From: Collinsella sp. TF08-11AT
GTDB taxonomy: Bacteria > Actinomycetota > Coriobacteriia > Coriobacteriales > Coriobacteriaceae
Assembly: GCF_003437035.1 (NCBI RefSeq)
Contig: NZ_QSRL01000010.1
Coordinates: forward strand, 20,992 to 84,991
Reading direction: 5' to 3'
DNA: 64,000 nt
This document shows, one piece after another, positions 59,299-64,000 of this stretch. Below the pieces are notes generated by a model. That model did not search any database, had not been told where the DNA came from, and worked only from the letters and a program-made list of their open reading frames with translations. How positions within the stretch are numbered: position 1 is the first letter of the stretch; the number at the start of each line of letters is the position of its first letter. The position numbers were made by a program, and so were the translations under genes.

Positions 59299-60585
59299 AT
59301 GTTCTGTTCGCAGTGTGGTGCCCCCATGGGCGACAACGACAAGTTCTGTGGCGCGTGCGGTGCTCCTAATGCCGGTGCCGCAGCCTCTGCCCCTCAGGGT
59401 CAGCCCCAGCAGTTTGTTCCGCAACCGCCCGTGGCGAATGCGTCCAAGGGCTGTGTGGCTCAGGCGTTTGAGGATATGACCAAGACTCCGGGCGTGCTGC
59501 AGCGCGTGTGTCAGATTGCCTTTTTGCCGGCGCTGATTTGTGTTGTGTCGGTACTCGTGCTGTTTATTCCCGTTGTCGGCGGTATTGCAGCTGCCATCGG
59601 CTTTTTGGCAGCTTGCATCGCGAGCGTGTGTGGTTCCGGCTTTGGTATTGAGTGGGGTCGTGATCTGTCGCTCAAGGTCGATGACGGTATGGACCGTCCA
59701 CTCATGCGTTCCACGTCGTTTGGTCTCGGAGTCTTTTCGAGCGTTATTTCGGTCGTGCTCGAGGTTATCGCTGCCATTCCCGTTATCGGTGTAGTGCTTT
59801 CGCTGGCGGAGAGCGTGGTAATTGGCGCCGCGGGCTCGTATTCGTATTACGGCTCTTATGCGCTCGAGGCTGCGCTGTTTGGCTCGCTTGGCCTGCTTGT
59901 CCTGGCTATGATTGCCACGGCGGTCCTGAGGGTCTTCTTTAAGATGTTCGCCGACATCGCCGTGATGCACTTTGCGGTGACCGGTCGTGTGGAGAGCGCG
60001 TTTTCGCTCGACAAGGTCTGGGCGGCGTTTAAGCACAACAAGACCAAGCTGTTTTGTGCTTCGTTCCTTCCCGAGTTTTTGACGGGCCTGGTCGCCAACG
60101 TTGTCACATGGATCTTGACGTTCGTCTTTGGCACCATTGCCTCTGTCGGTATGTATAGCTACTACTACCGTCCTTCGGCTATTGAGGCGCTTGTTACCGG
60201 CGGTGGCATCACGCTCGTATTGTTCTTGGTGCTGACGGCGTTTGTCACGGTATTCCTCACGGTCTTTGGCAAGATGCTCAAGCACCGTGCCGTTGGCTAT
60301 TGGGTTGCGCGCTACGCAAGCGAGTGGGCCGACGAGGACAAGGACGACGTCCTGACTTTTGTGCTGCCGTTTGAGAAGAAGTCTGCTCCGGCTGGTTTTA
60401 GCGCCGACGCAGCGCCCGTATCCGATTCCGCTGCGGCGCCGGCGCCTGCGCCCGAGCCCGAGCCCGCGCCCGTGCCTGAGCCTGAGCCTGAGCCCGAGCC
60501 CGCGCCCATGCCGGAACCGGAGCCCGAGCCTGCACCTGAGCCCGAGCCTGCGCCAAGCTCCGACGAGGACCCGCAGGACGAGTAA
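59299..60585 (+). CDS. zinc-ribbon membrane protein with Pro-Glu tail
   Basis: 428 residues. Starts MFCSQCGAPMGDNDKFCGACG, a four-cysteine zinc ribbon. Five or six helices follow (residues 60-330), with a layout resembling DUF4013 proteins, including LPALICVVSVLVLFIP and a GSGFGIEWGRDLSL loop. The tail (from about 375) is a run of PEPEP/APEPEP repeats that is probably an extended linker, ending in an acidic DEDPQDE. The ATG at 59299 is ten bases after GAAGGG; one three codons earlier is too close. Function unknown. Confidence 0.82.
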   Translation: MFCSQCGAPMGDNDKFCGACGAPNAGAAASAPQGQPQQFVPQPPVANASKGCVAQAFEDMTKTPGVLQRVCQIAFLPALICVVSVLVLFIPVVGGIAAAIGFLAACIASVCGSGFGIEWGRDLSLKVDDGMDRPLMRSTSFGLGVFSSVISVVLEVIAAIPVIGVVLSLAESVVIGAAGSYSYYGSYALEAALFGSLGLLVLAMIATAVLRVFFKMFADIAVMHFAVTGRVESAFSLDKVWAAFKHNKTKLFCASFLPEFLTGLVANVVTWILTFVFGTIASVGMYSYYYRPSAIEALVTGGGITLVLFLVLTAFVTVFLTVFGKMLKHRAVGYWVARYASEWADEDKDDVLTFVLPFEKKSAPAGFSADAAPVSDSAAAPAPAPEPEPAPVPEPEPEPEPAPMPEPEPEPAPEPEPAPSSDEDPQDE

Positions 60586-60643
60586 CCCTGCCACCTGCCA
60601 TTTGGGGACGGGGTAGAAACGGTAGAAATAGCGCTTGACAAAT

Positions 60644-60681
60644 AAGCGGGGGCGGACGTGCCGAAGCGTCCGCCCCCGCTT
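60644..60681. terminator. bidirectional terminator
   Basis: A perfect 15-base stem, AAGCGGGGGCGGACG and complement, around TGCCGAAG-type loop between the converging zinc-ribbon and M20 genes. The preceding TTTGGGGACGGGG (60600) resembles the GGGAC-core class but has no stem. Confidence 0.82.
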
Positions 60682-60725
60682 TGATATCGCGATGTGGCTA
60701 TGACTGCGAGACGGTCGCGAATCGG

Positions 60726-62189
60726 CTACTCGTCGTGCTTCTCCTCGCGGCGCGCGGCGGCGCGTGCATCGTGGATGCCCTTGATCGCGGCGTGGCGAGC
60801 CGTGCGGGCATCGTGGATGGCGTCACGAGCCTCGGCGGTCGTCGCCTTGGCAGAGCGCAACTTGGCGGCCAGATCGGGGTTGGTTTCGGCGACCGCGGTG
60901 ATCGCGGGGCCGTCGAGCTCCTCTTGCGTGGGCTCGGCCAAAAAGTCGATGGCATACTGGGCGGCCACCATGGAGCCCTTGGCCAGCACCGACTCGTCAA
61001 TCTTGTAGAAGCAAGAATGTTGGGCGTACGTGGCGCCAATCTGGGGGTTGCGCGTGCCAACAAAGGCGAGCACGCCCGGTACGCGGCGCAGATACTCCGA
61101 GAAGTCCTCGCCCGAAAGTGTGCCGCGATAATGGCCTTGGCCGGTGGGGCCCAGGCATTTGATTACTGCCTGGCGGCAGCGCTCGCTCGAGGCGGCATCG
61201 TTTTCGACCTTATAATTGGCGATGGTGTAGTCGGTGAGCTCTGCCTCGGCGCCCAAGGCGGCCGCGGTATGCTCCACGATGCGGCGCATGAGCTCCGGCA
61301 TTTCCTCGTGGGTCGAATCTCCGTAGGTGCGCACCGTGCCGGCGAGGTAGGCCGTGCCGGCGATAACGTTGCGCGCGGTGCCGCCGTGCAGCTCGCCGAC
61401 GGTAATGACGGCCGGCTCGTAGGGGCTGATCTCGCGCGAAACGATGGTCTGCAGGGCATTGACGATCTCGGCGGCCACCATAACGGCGTCGTGGCCGCGC
61501 TGGGGCATGGCACCGTGGCATGAGGTGCCGCGAACATCGATGCGGAACCAGTCGGTATTGGCCATGCGCGGTCCGGGCTCGCAGCTCACGGTGCCGGCGT
61601 CGACCTCACTCCAGATGTGCGCGGCGTAGGCGCCATCGACGCCGTCGAGCACGCCCGTGCCGATCATGAGTTTGGCGCCCTGGCCGTTTTCCTCACTGGG
61701 CTGGAAGACGATGCGGACTTCGCCGTGGATGTCGTCGGTCATATGGCGCAGGATCTGCAGCGTGCCGAGCATCATGGCGATGTGGCAGTCGTGGCCGCAG
61801 GCGTGCATGCAGCCCTCGTTGACGCTGGCGAAATCCTCGCTGGTCTGCTCGGTGACGGGCAGGGCGTCGATATCCGCACGCAGCAGGATACGGCGGCGCG
61901 GCGTGCCGTCCTCGTGGTAGGCATCCGACGCGGTGCCGCGAAGCGTTGCCACCAAGCCGGTCTTGAGCGGACGCTCGTAGGGGATATTCATGGCGTCGAG
62001 CTGGTTGGCGATGTCGGAGGTCGTGCGCTCCTCGGCAAGGCTCAGCTCCGGGTGCTTATGGAAGTGTCGGCGCTGCTTGATGATGTAGGGCTCAAACTCG
62101 GCGGCGATATCTTGGATGGCTGCGGTGACGTCGTCAGCCGCTCGCACCTCGGTCGCCGCCATAATCTGCTGTGCCTTGGTCTTCGTCAT
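60726..62189 (-). CDS. M20-family amidohydrolase/peptidase
   Basis: 487-residue zinc-dependent hydrolase of the M20D (hippurate hydrolase, N-acyl-amino-acid amidohydrolase, IAA-amino-acid hydrolase-like) group. RRHFHKHPELSLAE near residue 42, MHACGHDCHIAMMLG (metal ligands) near 130, QPSEENGQGAKLMI and the GHYRGTLSGEDFSEYL region are all typical. A charged, Ala/Arg-rich C-terminal tail (about 50 residues) is extra. Start at ATG 62189 after AAGGAG. It removes N-acyl groups from amino acids or peptides; substrate unknown. Divergent from the next gene. Confidence 0.92.
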   Translation of the reverse strand: MTKTKAQQIMAATEVRAADDVTAAIQDIAAEFEPYIIKQRRHFHKHPELSLAEERTTSDIANQLDAMNIPYERPLKTGLVATLRGTASDAYHEDGTPRRRILLRADIDALPVTEQTSEDFASVNEGCMHACGHDCHIAMMLGTLQILRHMTDDIHGEVRIVFQPSEENGQGAKLMIGTGVLDGVDGAYAAHIWSEVDAGTVSCEPGPRMANTDWFRIDVRGTSCHGAMPQRGHDAVMVAAEIVNALQTIVSREISPYEPAVITVGELHGGTARNVIAGTAYLAGTVRTYGDSTHEEMPELMRRIVEHTAAALGAEAELTDYTIANYKVENDAASSERCRQAVIKCLGPTGQGHYRGTLSGEDFSEYLRRVPGVLAFVGTRNPQIGATYAQHSCFYKIDESVLAKGSMVAAQYAIDFLAEPTQEELDGPAITAVAETNPDLAAKLRSAKATTAEARDAIHDARTARHAAIKGIHDARAAARREEKHDE

Positions 62190-62238
62190 GGTCGATTTGC
62201 TCCTTGCTGGTTTTTGCAAAATCGTACAGGCTCATTCC

Positions 62239-62267
62239 AGTATGCCACCTGCCACTTGGCCTGGCAA
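62239..62267 (-). promoter_or_regulatory. promoter of the M20 gene
   Basis: On the minus strand TTGCCA, a 17-base spacer and CATACT, about 50 bases before the start. TTGCCAGGCCAAGTGGCAGG around it is partly palindromic. Confidence 0.5.
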
Positions 62268-62355
62268 AGCTGCCGTTTGCCGCTTGGAGTTTTGTTGCAA
62301 GGGCGGGGGAGTACACTCGGGGGTGTTGAATTTCCTGCCAGAGATGGGGATGCCC

Positions 62356-63993
62356 ATGCAACATATCGATCGGATTATCCGCTCCAAGAACGTTTTTACC
62401 GCCCAAGACGGTATCGATACCGCCCGCGAGCTGGCGATTGCCATTGCGGGCGATCGCATCGTCGCAGTCGGTGCGCCCGATGACGTGATTGACGCCGCAC
62501 CTGCTGCCACGCCGGTGGTCGATTACGGCGAGCAGTTTGTCTGCCCCGGTTTCCACGATGCGCACCTGCATTTCTTCCATACCTCGGTTGGCTCCTCACC
62601 GTATATGCTCATGGATATGGGCACGTCCGAGGCGGCGCTGGTGCAGGACGCGCTCAAGTTTTCCCAGGACCTGCCCGACGACGCCTGGGTCGTGACGCAG
62701 GGCTGGCGCGATTACCGCTGGGATCCGCCCGAGCACCCTACCAAGGCCTCCCTCGATGCGGCATTTCCTGATCGTCCCTGCGTTATGTACTCGGGCGACG
62801 GGCACACGCTGTGGCTCAACAGCCGCGCACTCGAGGCGCTCGGCGTTACGCGCGACAGCGAGCCTCCGGCGGGTGGCAGTTACGACAAAGATGCAAATGG
62901 GGAGCTTACGGGTATCGCTCACGAGGCTGCGGCCATGCAGCTGCTGCCGCGCTGTCTTGAGTGGCTGGGCGAGGACCGCATCGCGAGCTCGTATGCCGAC
63001 CAGATGAAGCGTATGGCCGAGCAAGGCATCACCTCAATCTGCGATATGTCGCTCATGCCCATGCCGGGCTGTGACTTTATTCGCGACGATGTTTACGACA
63101 AGCTGCAGGCCTCCGGCAAGCTGGGAATCCGCGCCCATTTGTTTCCCACGCTGTTGGATGACCAATCGCGCTTGGAAGAGCTCCAGACCCGCTACGCGAA
63201 CAATGCGCTGCTCTCGGCGCCAGGCTTTAAACAGTTCTTCGACGGCGTGTCGAGCGAGCATACTGCATACCTCACTGAGCCCTATACCAACTCGCGCTTC
63301 CCGGGCGACCAGGGCCGTCTGACGGTTCCTGTCGAGCGCATGCGCAAGTTGGTTCTGGCGGCAGCCGAGCGCGGCCACACCGTGCGCATCCACGTTATCG
63401 GCGACGGCGCCATCCATGCCGCACTCGATATCTTTGAGGAGGCGGCAGAGCTCTACGGTTTGCCCCCGCACGGCCATAATACGCTTGAGCATTTGGAGAA
63501 TCTGCTGCCCGAGGACATCGATCGTCTGCGCAAGCTCAACGTCATTGCCTCGAGCCAGCCTTGCCACATCACGCTCGACCCGGGTGGCCCGGAGCGCGAC
63601 CTGGGCCTGGAACGCAGCCGCATCATGTGGCCGTTCGCAACTTATCAGCAGCGCGGTATCCGTCAAGCTTTCGGTACCGACAGCCCCATCACGGCCGTTA
63701 CCAGCATGAACGTGCTCTACACGGCTATCACGCGCCAAGATCCCCGCAGCCACTGGCCCGAGGGCGGCTGGCTCCCCAGCGAGCGCATCGACGCGGCTAC
63801 AGCTCTGCGCAACTACACCCTGGGCAGCGCCTACGCGGCAGGCGACGAGCGAAACCTCGGCAGCCTGGAACCCGGCAAATACGCCGACCTGGTAGTCCTG
63901 GACCAAAACCCGCTCACCATCGACCCCCAAGAGCTCCAAGCCACCAAAGTCCAAGCCACCTACCTAGCCGGCAACCTGGTCTACGAGCGCTAA
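62356..63993 (+). CDS. amidohydrolase (YtcJ-like, amidohydrolase_3 family)
   Basis: 545 residues, metal-dependent hydrolase of the TIM-barrel amidohydrolase superfamily. The first metal motif is CPGFHDAHLHFFH near residue 62. HVIGDGAIHAALDIF near 340, NTLEHLE and ASSQPCHITLDPGG follow, and FGTDSPIT near 440 carries the last catalytic Asp. The C-terminal GSLEPGKYADLVVLDQNPLT is the composite beta-domain ending. Substrates of YtcJ-like enzymes are not settled. I use ATG 62356 (RBS GATGGGG); in-frame ATGs at 62344 and 62350 are alternatives. The window ends just after its stop. Confidence 0.9.
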   Translation: MQHIDRIIRSKNVFTAQDGIDTARELAIAIAGDRIVAVGAPDDVIDAAPAATPVVDYGEQFVCPGFHDAHLHFFHTSVGSSPYMLMDMGTSEAALVQDALKFSQDLPDDAWVVTQGWRDYRWDPPEHPTKASLDAAFPDRPCVMYSGDGHTLWLNSRALEALGVTRDSEPPAGGSYDKDANGELTGIAHEAAAMQLLPRCLEWLGEDRIASSYADQMKRMAEQGITSICDMSLMPMPGCDFIRDDVYDKLQASGKLGIRAHLFPTLLDDQSRLEELQTRYANNALLSAPGFKQFFDGVSSEHTAYLTEPYTNSRFPGDQGRLTVPVERMRKLVLAAAERGHTVRIHVIGDGAIHAALDIFEEAAELYGLPPHGHNTLEHLENLLPEDIDRLRKLNVIASSQPCHITLDPGGPERDLGLERSRIMWPFATYQQRGIRQAFGTDSPITAVTSMNVLYTAITRQDPRSHWPEGGWLPSERIDAATALRNYTLGSAYAAGDERNLGSLEPGKYADLVVLDQNPLTIDPQELQATKVQATYLAGNLVYER

Positions 63994-64000
63994 TATTCAT

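Noticed and set aside
60420..60585. Repetitive DNA near the end of the zinc-ribbon gene
   Set aside because: It is the in-frame coding of a Pro-Glu repeat tail, not a separate element.

Overview
The window is a stretch of high-GC bacterial chromosome, densely coding, with many GTG and a few TTG starts. Gene content and style suggest an anaerobic gut Actinomycetota of the class Coriobacteriia, most likely Collinsella or a close relative. This is an inference from recalled protein families, not from a database search. The main hints are the AmaP/DUF2273/Asp23 envelope-stress operon, a giant 2-hydroxyacyl-CoA dehydratase activase-like protein behind a TetR gene, a DUF6020-like membrane protein, and intergenic spaces full of hairpin repeats. 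I see no rRNA or tRNA genes, CRISPR arrays, phage genes or complete insertion sequences.

Layout. 0-5.3 kb: aspartate-family amino-acid synthesis, with thrC and thrB on the minus strand diverging from lysC and asd on the plus strand. 5.3-8 kb: an ogt-type DNA repair gene, then gene debris in which half of an Abi_2-type protein is joined to the tail of a ClC chloride channel, then a GyrI-like protein. 8-18 kb: a MacB/FtsX-type ABC exporter pair, an unknown small gene, an XRE membrane regulator, phosphofructokinase, an anchored Ntn amidohydrolase, and an M18 aminopeptidase. 17.8-18.8 kb: a RelB-like antitoxin with a PIN toxin. 19-23 kb: 2-hydroxyacid dehydrogenase, SEC-C methionine aminopeptidase, radical SAM protein, alpha/beta hydrolase. 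23-25.5 kb: a degenerate GGDEF-REC-HD-GYP signalling protein with an Hpt partner. 25.5-30 kb: a polar amino-acid ABC importer with a class-I glutamine-amidotransferase-like hydrolase. 30-39 kb: dxs, an HD protein with a CmpB-like membrane protein, ammonium transporter and P-II, a TetR/MFS pair with matched operators, and a HAD phosphatase. 39-46 kb: TetR plus the giant activase, then a 3-hydroxyacyl-CoA dehydrogenase. 46-64 kb: DUF389 and OPT membrane proteins, coaX, dCMP deaminase, a NifU-like protein, lgt, a large membrane protein, yebC, the AmaP operon, a YitT protein, a zinc-ribbon membrane protein, and divergent M20 peptidase and amidohydrolase genes.

The strongest unexplained signal is between the genes. 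Short hairpins with a conserved GGGAC(A/T/G)GG-like core but different stems recur about ten times. Six of them start within two bases of a stop codon, and the clear copies always have the same end facing the nearest gene. At least four other families of inverted repeats (2-3 copies each) and several single long palindromes, one with perfect 34-base arms, occupy the remaining gaps. Several are placed to affect gene expression, notably a perfect 20-base inverted repeat that hides the ribosome binding site of the HAD gene while its probable -10 box lies in the loop.
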